Shown here: piece after piece, positions 1-9,177 of the stretch | Position numbering within the stretch: position 1 is the stretch's first letter | Layout: each line of letters starts with the position of its first letter | Assembly: GCA_026419775.2 (NCBI GenBank) | Contig: JAOPGA020000334.1 | Coordinates: 1-21,815, forward strand | DNA: 21,815 nucleotides | Origin: Acrasis kona | Taxonomy: Eukaryota; Heterolobosea; Eutetramitea; Acrasida; Acrasidae | Reading direction: 5' to 3' | Position numbers and translations under genes: made by a program | Notes under the pieces: generated by a model | The model's input: only the letters and a program-made list of their open reading frames with translations | Databases searched by the model: none | What the model was told of the DNA's origin: nothing

Positions 1-7
1 AGTAGCG

Positions 8-23
8 GAAGTATGCATACTTC
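8..23. repeat. 16-bp perfect palindrome
   Basis: GAAGTATGCATACTTC reads the same on both strands. It lies at the window edge beside AT-rich sequence with no gene attached. It may be part of a larger element cut by the window, or chance. Confidence 0.5.
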
Positions 24-241
24 TCGGTTTTTTTCTGAGGTAAAAATGCATTTTTATTGCTGCAAACACCGTTAAATGACATTCTAATAGTCTATTTTTT
101 GGTGGGTTCAAAAGAGTTAACAATCTTTGATCATAATTGAGGTTTAGTTTTGCAAGAAATTAATTCTACCAAAAGAGAAAAGTATGAGCATCCAACACAT
201 AAAGGAAAAATTAGAGATGATGATCATATTAGTACATTTGA

Positions 242-1001
242 ACACGTTTCCGCCCAGGAAATAGCGGATCTTGGCCAGATTTAGAAATCAAAAGGACTAA
301 TTTCGCCATCCCTAACATAAATAGTTCCACAGAAGCTGAGAGGTATACCGCAATTGTTGCAGTGGCAAGCCTACCAAAAAACAGTGCCGCTCTATGGATA
401 ACAGGGCAGCTAGCCACATGAAAAAGAACACTAAAATCTGCGGCATCTTGGGACGGGCATTCTGGGGCTGACATGACAATCTCTCATTGACTTCTCAAAT
501 GCCTACATACAAAAGATACTGTGGCTCTATTGGTAAAGAGTATTCTCTATGGAATCTCACAAAAACCCAGACTTTATGACAACACAGAATGGGAGATTTT
601 GGAAGACAATCCTACAAAAGACCTCCTAATAAGGATAAGAGGAACAGTAACAAACAATGCATAGAGAACCTTGTATCACACCATCCGGGCGAAAATCTTA
701 GACAAAGATCCCGATATCACAAATAAAGTAGTGTCCAAACTCGTATTTAAAAAGTTAATAAAAATCAAAACCGGAGTTCTTAGTCTCCTGGCCCCCGTTG
801 TAAACGCTTTGATGTGATCCCAACCCATAATTCGCCCTCCTTGTGTCAATTGCCATTAAATTGATCGGAAAATTGAGCTTAGATGTTTCCAAGAGGAAGG
901 CCAGTGAAGTAGTGATCTCTTCACCGAAGAAGAACAGAGGAGGGCAGCAGAAACTGGACTGGGCAGAAAAGGAAACGGAAACNAGTATGGATGAAGATTG
1001 A
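242..1001 (+). pseudogene. Decayed retroelement ORF, probably gag-like or ORF1-like
   Basis: One plus-strand frame reads as protein from 242 to about 817, broken only by four in-frame stops (TGA 419, TGA 488, TAG 662, TGA 815). A shift into another frame near 818-843 then continues to a stop at 999-1001. Readable pieces include SLPKNSAALWITGQL, KPRLYDNTEWEILEDNP and a basic tail with SPKKNRGGQQK. The alanine/leucine-rich part followed by a tryptophan vaguely resembles retroelement gag proteins, but no zinc knuckle or catalytic motif is visible. The ORF ends about 10 bases before a LINE-type 3' tail (1011-1091), so it was probably the last ORF of that element. The family is uncertain; that it is decayed coding sequence is more secure. 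Confidence 0.4.
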
Positions 1002-1010
1002 TTGTAAATA

Positions 1011-1091
1011 GTGTTTGGTATAAGCCGCTAGTCGCGTCCAAGTACTCAAATTGAGCCACAGCTCCATACAAATAAATAAATAAATAAATAC
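1011..1091 (+). repeat. LINE-type 3' terminal sequence with (AAAT)n tail
   Basis: The sequence GGTATAAGCCGCT, then about 45 bases, then CCATACAAATAAATAAATA with five tetranucleotide repeats, looks like the 3' end of a non-LTR retrotransposon. A related copy lies on the minus strand at 8880-8804, sharing GGTATAAGCCGCT, an AATTG(A/G)G(C) core and CATACAAATAAATA. It follows directly after the decayed ORF at 242-1001. Confidence 0.6.
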
Positions 1092-1092
1092 A

Positions 1093-1311
1093 TTTGAACA
1101 CAATATTTTAAATTGCAAACTTGCTTCAAAATACCGGGCAGACCACAACATCAATCAGCTACCAATAGTCCCATATAAAATAAAGTATACTATACCTACT
1201 GACATTGATGACATTACATTACAGGCTGTCAATAATCACATTTTTCCTCGTTGTAAAAACGCTGCTAATAAAGAGGTTAAGAGCCAGATGAAAAAAACCA
1301 TGACACATTAA
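1093..1311 (+). pseudogene. Unidentified coding fragment
   Basis: A plus-strand frame is open from the LINE tail junction at 1093 to TAA at 1309-1311 and reads like protein (YRADHNINQLPIVPYKIKY, then TDIDDITLQAVNNHIF). There is no start codon at its left edge. It may be the remainder of a gene or transposon into which the retroelement ending at 1091 was inserted. No domain is recognised. Confidence 0.3.
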
Positions 1312-1561
1312 CAGATGCAGGGAAAGATAAATTGCTACATATATGGAATTTTTTTACAGCAATAATGTTAAGCATTCGTCTTTTTTGTAAAACCAGTCAA
1401 CTGCGGAGACTAGCTTGGCGTCAATACATTGGGTCGTTAACTAACTGTTGCGTTAACTCACTTTTCACAAAAAAGAGACCTTTCGCATCAGCGAGTCGAC
1501 GTTAGAAGCCCTTTGCACACCCAGAGACTTACCCAGGACAAGAACATATTTACTATAGACA
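1312..1561 (+). other. Junction and presumed LINE 5' UTR
   Basis: No ORF. From about 1400 the composition becomes less AT-rich and leads into the LINE ORF1 start at 1562. GTTAACTAACTGTTGCGTTAAC near 1435-1456 contains a repeated GTTAAC. An internal promoter would be expected in a LINE 5' UTR, but none is recognisable, and the exact 5' end of the element cannot be fixed. Confidence 0.3.
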
Positions 1562-3268
1562 ATGAACACTCATCAAGAAAACTTAACCAGACAAGAGACA
1601 CCAATCGACGCAGACCTCATTAACACCCTCACTGAAACCCCAAAAGACCAATGGCCCCTCACTGATCACGATGTTCACACGTTCAAAGCCACAAACATCT
1701 TAGAATCTAGTTCTAAAGAAAGATGTAATTCAACAATTGTAAAAACAATTATCAAACCCAGAAAAGAATCCAATAACACCACCCACACCTTGTGCCTACC
1801 ATTCGCCACATTCATAAATCTGTACGGCGCTAAATCAAGATGGCGTGAATACACTGAAGGCACCCAACAAACTCTCACTCTCACACCAAAAAAAAGAAGA
1901 AGAATCGAGCGTGAAGAGGTTGCCGATGAAGACGCGAACAATATTGACCCACTCCCAGATAGGCACCATAATAGAATAGAAGCCATAGTCAGGTTTCTTC
2001 CCACCAACATCCCCCATGGCATCAACAAAGAAAGATTAGCGTCCATAATGAACGCTAACGTTGAAGACTTCGATTTCAGACTCCCCAATTCTCAAACCCC
2101 CAGTCATGCACCTACCTATGTTTTCGTGACATTCAATGATCAAAGCGCCTTAAGGACCGCCTATGCACACGCTAACTCAAACAACGAAGGTAGAATGTCG
2201 TACCTCATGGACAATTCGGATGAAGACAAATATGCTTCAGGTAAAATCTTCAACGTACCCAAAGACAGTAGCACTTTAGATACAGTACGCAATGACCTCA
2301 CAGACGCAATATCCTTGATAGCACCAATTACCGACGCTAAATATATAAGGAACCAAAACATATCGGCGTTCTTTTTTACCATCACCGAAATTGAATCACT
2401 AGACATTCTTAAAGGCGCAAATGTTTTGTACCAAGACGCTGATTTAATAACGCACAAATTAACGATTAGCATGTGCACCGATAAGCCACCCCTCGACCAC
2501 TATGAATTCACGGGAATGAACATCCCTGACGGTTATGTCTCATCACAAGGCCTAGTCAAACTAGCAAACAGAATCACAGACAATAATCCAACAAAACTGC
2601 TTATCAAGCCTTACAAAGATCCTAAGCATAAAAATAGAGTAAGATTCGCATTTGACACATGGGAAGACACAATGTCGTTCTTAGACAACTGTGACAAGTT
2701 TAAATTCAAAGATAGAACTGTCAACTGGTTGCTCACCAGAGACGCCACAAACGACAAAGACCCTGCCAAATGGAAAAAAAATCACAAATCCAACAAAATC
2801 GCCGAAGATATCCAACAAGGCTCAAAGGAGATCAAAAGCATCCACAGCAAATTAGACAACCTCACGAGATCAGTATACAAAGAAATGCATAGAAGAGATA
2901 CAATTCTTTTTGACGCAATCAAGACGAACAACGAGAACAATTTAAGGCAAAACGCTCAAACAACAGGAGCATTGATTTTCTTATCCTCCAATAATCAGAA
3001 GCAAAACAGACTACAGGACAAGAAAAACGCAATTAGACTCGAGATTCAGGATCTCAAAAACCAAGCACTGATATGCGCCATCACCAAGACAACTCCCCCC
3101 CTTGACTACGTCAAAGACATCGACGAGAAGAAAAGAAGATGGAGAGAACTTGAACAATCCATCGATCAACTCACGATGAACGAAACCAACTACATGAGCA
3201 ACTTAGCTCTAGTAGATAAATCACCATTATCCGTCGTCGACCACATGGAAGACGACGAGGAGTTTTGA
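1562..3268 (+). CDS. LINE ORF1 protein, RRM-like nucleic acid-binding
   Basis: Intact 568-residue ORF. LINE ORF1 proteins bind the element's RNA to form the retrotransposition particle; that role is inferred here from position. Visible features: a basic nuclear-localisation-like stretch KKRRRIERE at about 110-118; an RRM-like segment at about 140-205 (strand AIVRFLPTNIP, later YVFVTFNDQSALRTA); a second possible one at about 315-392 (IPDGYVSS, RVRFAFDTWEDTMSFL); a charged helical, probably coiled-coil region at about 415-540; and an acidic end MEDDEEF. No zinc knuckle. The ATG at 1562 is the first in a long open frame. The stop overlaps the start of the ORF2 frame. It is striking that this ORF is uninterrupted while ORF2 has collapsed. 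Confidence 0.75.
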   Translation: MNTHQENLTRQETPIDADLINTLTETPKDQWPLTDHDVHTFKATNILESSSKERCNSTIVKTIIKPRKESNNTTHTLCLPFATFINLYGAKSRWREYTEGTQQTLTLTPKKRRRIEREEVADEDANNIDPLPDRHHNRIEAIVRFLPTNIPHGINKERLASIMNANVEDFDFRLPNSQTPSHAPTYVFVTFNDQSALRTAYAHANSNNEGRMSYLMDNSDEDKYASGKIFNVPKDSSTLDTVRNDLTDAISLIAPITDAKYIRNQNISAFFFTITEIESLDILKGANVLYQDADLITHKLTISMCTDKPPLDHYEFTGMNIPDGYVSSQGLVKLANRITDNNPTKLLIKPYKDPKHKNRVRFAFDTWEDTMSFLDNCDKFKFKDRTVNWLLTRDATNDKDPAKWKKNHKSNKIAEDIQQGSKEIKSIHSKLDNLTRSVYKEMHRRDTILFDAIKTNNENNLRQNAQTTGALIFLSSNNQKQNRLQDKKNAIRLEIQDLKNQALICAITKTTPPLDYVKDIDEKKRRWRELEQSIDQLTMNETNYMSNLALVDKSPLSVVDHMEDDEEF

Positions 3269-5305
3269 GTCCAATAAATGGTGGTTTTAAAATTTGTTCT
3301 TTTAATGTCAACAGACTGGCCACCAAAAAAATAAACTCAGTTCATAACATTTTCAACACCCACTGCCCCGACTTCATCCTGATCCAAGAAACACGCAACT
3401 TTAGCCGTCCTGTAATCATCGATCATTGGCCTACTTTCTACTCTAAAGCAATTTCACAAAAATTGGAAAAGTAAAGATGCCAAACGCAGGCACCGCGATT
3501 ATATGCAATCCAAATATTCCAATCATCAGTTCATCAGACGACGTGCACCTACCTAAATCACTTCTAGGCAGGATAAATTTTGTAACATTCAAAGACTAGG
3601 ATAAAAAAAGCTATGTTCTAGTATCATTGTATGCTCCAACCGACGAGAAAACTCATGGCAGCTTCTACTCTGATCTAAACGCACTACTAAAAAATCTAGA
3701 AGGTTCTAGAAGAAACTGTTAACTACTTCGAAAAATTACATGCACCCCGATCAATAGATACAGAAGCACTAAAAAGATTCTTACCGCCCATCACCACCCC
3801 AACAGGACATAACCCTATCGACGACGATGAAATCTTCATGCCTGTCAATCTTCATGAGTTCAACCCACAAATACAACACATTAACGGTAAAAAATCGCCC
3901 GGCCCAGACCAACTCCAAGGTCTAACAATCAAGAACAGCCCCAAAGTAGTTCAATCGTTCATCATGACCATCATTTCTACTATGATCGAATCAAATCACA
4001 TCCACGAATCTCTCCATCAATCCACCATGATTTTACTCCATAAAAAAGACTCTAGGAGAAGACTAGTCAATTATAGAGGGATTAGTTTACTTTCGGTACT
4101 CTACAAACTAACCACCTCCATTATCAGAAATAGAATGAATGCCAAATTATGCCTAAACAACAGTCTTTCCAAAATGCAATGTGGAGGGCTAGAGGGAATG
4201 GAATGCTCCGCTTCTACATCAACAGTCTTTAATCTTCTAGCTAAAGGCAATAGATCAAACACACCGTACGCGGCAGCCACAATCGACATTGTAAAAGCCT
4301 TCGACACTGTCACCTCCCACTCCTTTGATCTCATCCTCCCCTGGCTAGGTTTCGGTCCTAAAGTGGTCAAATTTGTAAACCATCTATTCGAGCTATCGAA
4401 AGTAACCATAAGAACTATGAGAGGCCTAACAAAAGCAATTAATCTTAAACTCGGCATAAGACAAGGAGATTCTTTCTCACCAGACCTCTTTCGTTACTTT
4501 ATGGAACCCTTAATGCAATATCTAGAACGAACAAACTTTGGATTCAAATGGAACACAACAAAAACAGCAGTGTATATCCCAGGCACAGGCTGGATGGACG
4601 ACCTTTTTCTAATCGTTAACTCAATAGCAAACCTAACTCTTGGTGTCAATGCTGTAATTGAATACCTTGACTGCAACGCACTCGAAGTCTCTAAGAGTAA
4701 ATGTGAATTCATCTCCTCTGAATCAAATAACTAACCACTTGTGATCAACACAGCCAAGACATCACTCAGTGCAAAACATTGGCTACGGCAAATTTAGACA
4801 CCTTGGAATCTTTTTAAATAAGGAATTGAGCACTGTAAAAACCGAACAAACCCTCCTCAGTAAAATCACCTCGAAATGCCACAAACTCAAATACTCCAAA
4901 CTCAGTCTGCCCCAAATATCAAGGATGATCTCCACTGATGTTATCCCTATCATAAGATTCTATATCCCTCTAATTGGCAACAAGGACCAGAAGAATACCC
5001 TTATAAGCAAAATTTCTAAAATCATCTTTGATACAATCAACTCAAGAGAAGATCTATCTTTCGTCCCCAGGCACATCATCACGAGCAAGAAATACGGACT
5101 TAACATTCCTGATATCAAACAAATTTGGAACACCGAGAAATGTGCTCTGATCATAAATAACTTAAACTCTCTTAACCACTACTGCAAGCTCACAACCACC
5201 TTAACTTTAGATGAATTAGAGAACACCATCAAGCGTCCACTAACAACACCCAAAACCAACTTCCCTAAATCAATGGGTTTTATGATTTGTTGGGGTTATG
5301 TATAG
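3265..5305 (+). pseudogene. LINE ORF2 relic: endonuclease-reverse transcriptase
   Basis: Broken ORF2 that would nick target DNA and reverse transcribe the element RNA. Part 1 (3265-3474) is the start of an AP endonuclease (KICSFNVNRL, PDFILIQETRN). A one-base shift in the AAAAA run near 3460 continues it in another frame (GTAIICNPN, SYVLVSLYAPTDE), with TAG at 3597 and TAA at 3720. About there the frame jumps directly to the RT linker (NYFEKLHAP), so the rear of the endonuclease and the pre-RT region, roughly 300 codons, are deleted. The RT ORF (3838-4734; 298 residues from its ATG) has KKSPGPDQLQG (18-28), motif A ATIDIVKAFDTV (D150), motif B LGIRQGDSFSPDLF and motif C GWMDDLFLIV (D254, D255). 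Another shift at 4735-4768 leads to the C-terminal part 4769-5305 (RHLGIFLNKELS, SLPQISRMISTDVIPI). No ATG is present at the head of the frame. Confidence 0.8.
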
Positions 5306-5740
5306 CATATAATCGTCAAATTTCATGTTGTATAGTTTGTTTTTGAGTGAGAGAAATAAAATTGTATGTATGTAAACTTTATTAAGGTATGTACATAACA
5401 AATATCAGTTTTTTTTTTAAGTGTACTAAGATAGACTGTTGTTTGTCCTTAATGTACTTGCTGAGCCTCTAATGCGACAGGCTCTTGTTTTTAATATACT
5501 AACTTTTGTTGGGTCTTTATTAAACATATAGCAGTTCAATCAAGCTTATATAGTAGTTTTGACGGCTGAGCTATCAAATCCATAGACTTTCAATAATAAA
5601 CCGCCTAAGCTAATGTTTTTTGATAAAAAGCGATTGGGTCATTATTCCTTATATGAATTTTGAAGCATCTTGAGCAACATTACAAATAACTTGGGATTGG
5701 GTCGAAATTAATTTTTGTTTTTTTCCTGATGGAATATAGG
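5306..5740. other. LINE 3' UTR and AT-rich spacer
   Basis: The LINE 3' end, with GAGAAATAAA and TGTATGTATGTA, runs to about 5390. After it lies AT-rich sequence without a gene. One small hairpin is visible at 5465-5486: GAGCCT, a 10-base loop, AGGCTC, then TTGTTTTT. Nothing else is recognisable before the satellite starts. Confidence 0.4.
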
Positions 5741-7445
5741 TCATAATGCTTTAATATGCGTATCTGGAGTTTCTGTTGCTAGCTTTTCAACTTCACCTTA
5801 GAGTCAGTGAGAGTAGATTCATAAATTCCCGATACGAATATTTGAGCTTTTTAAGCATAATGGCTCAGAAAAAAATCAAAAATTGTTAATAATGGGTTTA
5901 TGTCGGAACTGATTTTGAATTTTTTTCTGGAGTAACATAGGTCAGAATGCTCAAATATGCGTATCCAGAGTTTATATTATTAGCTTTTCGACTTCAGCAT
6001 AAGGTAACATAGGTCAATTTTAATATTCTCGATATGAATATTTGAGCTTATTAAGCGTACTAGCATAAGAAAAAATTAAAAATCGAAAAACTTTGGTTTG
6101 GTTCGAAATTAAATTTTAATTTTTTTCTCGAAAAATATATATCAATATGCTCGAATATACGTATTCGGAGTTTTCGTCCCTCGCTTTTCAACTTCACCTT
6201 AGAGTCAGTGAGAGTAGATTCATAAATTCCCGATACGATTATCTGAGCTTTTTAAGCATAATAGCTCATGAAAAAATAAAAAATCAAAAAGTTTGGGTTT
6301 GTGTTAAAATCAATTTTTTAATTTTCTTTTTGTGGAACATAGGTTAAGACGCTCAAATATCCGTATCGGGAGTTTTCGTCGTTGAGATTTCAACTTCATC
6401 TTTGTCAGGGAAAGTCGATTCTTAAATTCCCGATACGAATATTCGAGCTTCCTAAGTATAACGGCTCAGGAAAAAATTAAAAATCGTTAAGCTTTGGTTT
6501 AGGTCGAGATTGATTTTTGATTTTTTTCTGGAGTAATATAGGTTAAAACGCATAAATATACGCACATGGAATTCTGCTGACTTAAAGGTAAAGTTGAGAA
6601 GCTAAAGAAAATTCCAGATACGGATTTTTGAGCGTTTTAACCTATATTACACCAGAAAAAAATCAAAAATCAATCTCGACCTAAACCAAAGCTTAACGAT
6701 TTTTGATTTTTTCCTGAGCCATTATACTTAGGAAGCTCAAATATTCGTATCGGGAATTTAAGAATCGACTTTCGCTAACTCAAAGGTGAAGTCGCTAAAA
6801 CCAAAGCCGAAAACTCCGAATACGCATATTTGGAGATCTTACACTATATTCTACAGGGCAAAAATTAAAATTTGGTTTTGACTCAAACCCAAACTTTTTG
6901 ATTTTTGATTTTTTTCTTGAGCTATTATGCTTAGGAAGCTCGAATATTCGTATCGGGAATTTAAGAATTAACTCTTTATGACTCAAAGGTGAAGTTGAAA
7001 CCCCGGTGACGAAAATTCCGAATACGTATATTCGAGCATTTCAAACTATATTACTCCAGAAAAAAATCAAAAATTAATTTCGACCCAAACCCAAGCTTAA
7101 CGATTTTTGTTTTTTTCCTGAGTCATTTTGCCTAAGAAGCTCAAATATTCGTATCGGGAATTTAAGATTCGACTGTCACTAATCCAAAAATCTAGGGACA
7201 AAAACTCCAGATACGTATATTTGAGCTTTTTAAACCTATATTACTTCATAAAAAAATCAAAAATTGATTTCGACTTAAACCCATGCTTCTCGATTATGAT
7301 TTTTTTATTGAGCTAGTATGCATAAAAAGCTCAAATATTCGTATCGGGAATTTCTCAATCGACCCTTGCTAACCAAAATGTGAAGTTGAAAAGCCAGTTA
7401 CAAAAACTCTAGATACACATATTTGAGAATTTTAATCAATATTAA
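5741..7445. repeat. Satellite block A: large inverted repeat of ~200-bp monomers
   Basis: A marker motif, TTCCCGATACGAATATTTGA, recurs at about 200-bp intervals at ~5821, ~6021 (diverged), ~6221 and ~6422. It then recurs as its reverse complement at ~6735, ~6936, ~7139 and ~7330. The switch of orientation is near 6591: bases 6485-6551 are nearly the exact reverse complement of 6632-6698, and similarity continues outward to both block ends. Each monomer also contains a related opposite-strand motif (CTCAAATATNCGTATCNGGA) and a pair of A- and T-rich tracts (GAAAAAAATCAAAAAT and ATTTTTGATTTTTTTC), so monomers are dyad-symmetric too. Short open frames here repeat with the monomer and are not genes. 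Confidence 0.9.
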
Positions 7446-7807
7446 GGTGTTTATAAGACTGGTGTTTACATTACTTCAAATCACATTCTACAAATTACAT
7501 TTACATTTTACTCTGTAATTTGAATGCAACGTCTTAAACAAATGCCTCAACTCCCGATACAAATAGGGGGTTTATGTGAGCTAGTACAAAATTATTTAGT
7601 ACAAAGTACAATTTTGTACTTTGTACTCCTCAAAAATAATTAATTCTACAAGTACAAAACAAATAATTAAAGAAGTCCAATTTTATTACTTGTACAAAGT
7701 ACAAAGTACAAAACACAAAGCCAAAACGTTTATAAGAAGTACAAAATCCCCTAAAAGAATCGAACCCAAGCCTCAAAACATGCTTGGATTTTAGAGCTCA
7801 TGTATAA
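7446..7807. repeat. Spacer with AGTACAAA-rich palindromic patch
   Basis: No gene. A degenerate satellite motif (CTCCCGATACAAATA) sits near 7552-7566. From 7582 to 7711 the octamer AGTACAAA and its reverse complement TTTGTACT recur. At 7598-7627 they form a near-perfect palindrome of 14-bp arms around TT. A short hairpin CCAAGC...GCTTGG lies near 7772-7793 next to a GAATCGAACCC string. Confidence 0.6.
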
Positions 7808-8105
7808 TGTAACTAAAAAACAATCCGAATTTATGAGTAGAAGACGGCTGTCAGTGTTCTTGTTGATTCCGTAATCTCAGCATCCGAGCATGTGGCTGTG
7901 CGAAATCCGTGTATGTTGTGGCATCCTTGGATATTAAAGCTTACGTACGTGGCACTTTAATGTAATTAACAAACGATGCGAATGTATGAATAGAGGCTGT
8001 TTGTTGGAATTGTTGTAATCTCGGCATCTGAACGTGCGGCTGTGCGAAATGTTTGAAAGTTGATATTGCAAACAATTCCGTAATCTCAGCGTCGTAACAT
8101 TAGGA
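7808..8105. repeat. Diverged ~150-bp tandem duplication
   Basis: Bases 7808-7918 and 7960-8062 share landmarks in the same order: TGTAACTAA or TGTAATTAA, CGAAT-TATGA, GTAATCTC(A/G)GCAT, CATGTGGCTGTGCGAAAT or CGTGCGGCTGTGCGAAAT. A partial third unit follows (ATTCCGTAATCTCAGCGTCG at 8074-8093). An inverted copy of 7865-7976 lies at 9064-9168. There is no plausible coding sequence. Confidence 0.65.
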
Positions 8106-8481
8106 TATACAAAAGCCACTCGAGGAGCAAAGCGTTTATATGAGAGGCAAATGTTGAATAATTGTTTTCAATGAAAACTTTGTCAATGAAAGCTTGTCAA
8201 TAAAGTTGTAGTTGTCGAAATTGTTTTCTCAAGTTGCATAGTCTCTTAATAATCTGTCTAATATTGACTCTATGTTTGTATAGCACTGGCATGTCTTCCG
8301 TCGGCGTATAACATCACATCTCTGTCACATAGGCCTGATCTTGTTTTCACAAAATTTTGTGAAATAAGAAATTCCTGATAGCCAATTGCAATATAGTCAA
8401 CTATCCTTTACAATTTCCGACCAAACCAGACTGTTTTATAGAGACTGTAACTCGTTAGTAGGGTTGTTATTGTTTTAGAAT
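8106..8481. other. Unassigned spacer
   Basis: No ORF, RNA gene or strong repeat is apparent. AT-rich sequence with scattered short repeats such as TTGTCAATGAAAGCTTGTCAAT (two TTGTCAAT) near 8181-8202. Confidence 0.3.
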
Positions 8482-8499
8482 TACATTATAATAAGCAGA

Positions 8500-8622
8500 A
8501 ACAATATAAGAACAATGAAGGGTGCGATGATTTTAGAACAATGTTATATTGTGATGAGCGAAGCCATCGCAATATAAAAGAAGTGAGGAAATCATCGCAC
8601 CCTTCATTGTTCTTATATTGTT
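8500..8622. repeat. 123-bp hairpin with perfect 34-bp arms (MITE/foldback-like)
   Basis: Bases 8500-8533 are the exact reverse complement of 8589-8622 (34 of 34). Inside, 8546-8556 pairs with 8565-8575 with one mismatch (ATATTGTGATG versus CATCGCAATAT). The structure is therefore a nested stem centred at about 8561. Part of its left edge (AGAAACAATATAAGAACA with its upstream TTACAT) recurs in direct orientation at about 8988-9022. It carries no coding sequence. It could be a tiny non-autonomous DNA element or a foldback product; no target duplication was found. Confidence 0.8.
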
Positions 8623-8803
8623 GGAGCGTAGGTTTACTAAACAAATATGTGTACAAGGACTGTTTCAAATATTAACAATTAGATTCAATAAAGTTTTTAT
8701 TTCTTTCTCAAAACAGGTCGCTGTTATCTCCAAATGTCCTTCAAATATATCATGAGCCTACTGCTCTTTGTCCTGTATTCTAAAAATGCTTAAATGTTTT
8801 CTA

Positions 8804-8880
8804 GTATTTATTTGTATGAGGCCGTAGCCCAATTAAAGTGTTCGGATGATACCAGCGGCTTATACCTAACACTCGTGCTG
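8804..8880 (-). repeat. LINE-type 3' terminal sequence, second copy
   Basis: On the minus strand this reads GGTATAAGCCGCTGG, then AATTGGGCTACGGCCTCATA, then CAAATAAATAC. It is homologous to 1011-1091 with only one or two tail repeats. No clear LINE ORF precedes it on the minus strand; one base at 8935 is ambiguous. It is probably a severely 5'-truncated insertion. Confidence 0.55.
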
Positions 8881-9063
8881 GTTGCTCTCATGACGTTTGA
8901 GATAGTTTCTTCTGTGATTGGTTCTAGTGTCAATNTTGGCTCTTGATATGTTTTTTCTTGAAAATCTTATTATCACACGTTACAATTACATGTATTATTG
9001 CAGGAAACAATATAAGAACATGAGAATAGTTGTACAATGACAGTAGATATCATATAATTTTTT

Positions 9064-9168
9064 TGTTAGTTACATTAAAGTGCCACATACATGAGCTTAA
9101 TATTTAAGGATGCAAACAACATACAGATTTCACACATCCCCATGCTCAGTTGCCGAGATTACAACTTT
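9064..9168 (-). repeat. Inverted copy of the 7865-7976 repeat
   Basis: The reverse complement of this stretch matches 7865-7976 throughout: GTAATCTCGGCA, ATGTTGTTTGCATCCTTA, TATGTGGCACTTTAATGTAA. The two copies face each other across about 1.1 kb, whose centre (~8520) lies close to the centre of the 8500-8622 hairpin. It directly abuts satellite block B. Confidence 0.7.
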
Positions 9169-9177
9169 AGCTTTCAC

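Larger units (their letters stand above)
1480..5390 (+). mobile_element. Non-LTR retrotransposon (L1-like LINE), defective
   Basis: A two-ORF LINE: ORF1 1562-3268, an ORF2 relic 3265-5305, and a 3' UTR with AATAAA at about 5354 followed by TGTATGTATGTA. ORF2 order is AP-type endonuclease, reverse transcriptase, then a C-terminal region, which is the L1/Tx1 arrangement. The RQGDSFSP block and an ORF1 with RRM-like folds but no CCHC knuckle also suggest an L1-like clade (inference). Boundaries are approximate because no target site duplication could be identified. Confidence 0.75.

Noticed and set aside
856-1154. Minus-strand ORFs across the LINE tail
   Set aside because: Their runs of YLFIYLF come from translating the AAAT tail repeats.
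1675-2478. Minus-strand ORFs opposite LINE ORF1, and similar ones opposite ORF2 (4101-4712, 4960-5154)
   Set aside because: They are antisense shadows of clearly coding plus-strand sequence and have no recognisable domains.
5465-5486. Intrinsic terminator-like hairpin followed by T-rich sequence
   Set aside because: This is eukaryotic DNA with no transcription unit ending there in a way that would use such a signal. A 6-bp stem is not significant in this much sequence.
6147-7316. Short ORFs within satellite block A
   Set aside because: They recur with the monomer in both orientations, encode low-complexity peptides and follow the repeat rather than any gene. The same applies to 9575-9796 and 10392-10580 in block B.
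7745-7800. tRNA gene on the minus strand (GGGTTCGATTC looks like a B box)
   Set aside because: No cloverleaf forms. The T stem would be mostly mismatched, there is no A box at the right distance, and the possible acceptor-like pair AAAATCC/GGATTTT encloses only about 36 bases.
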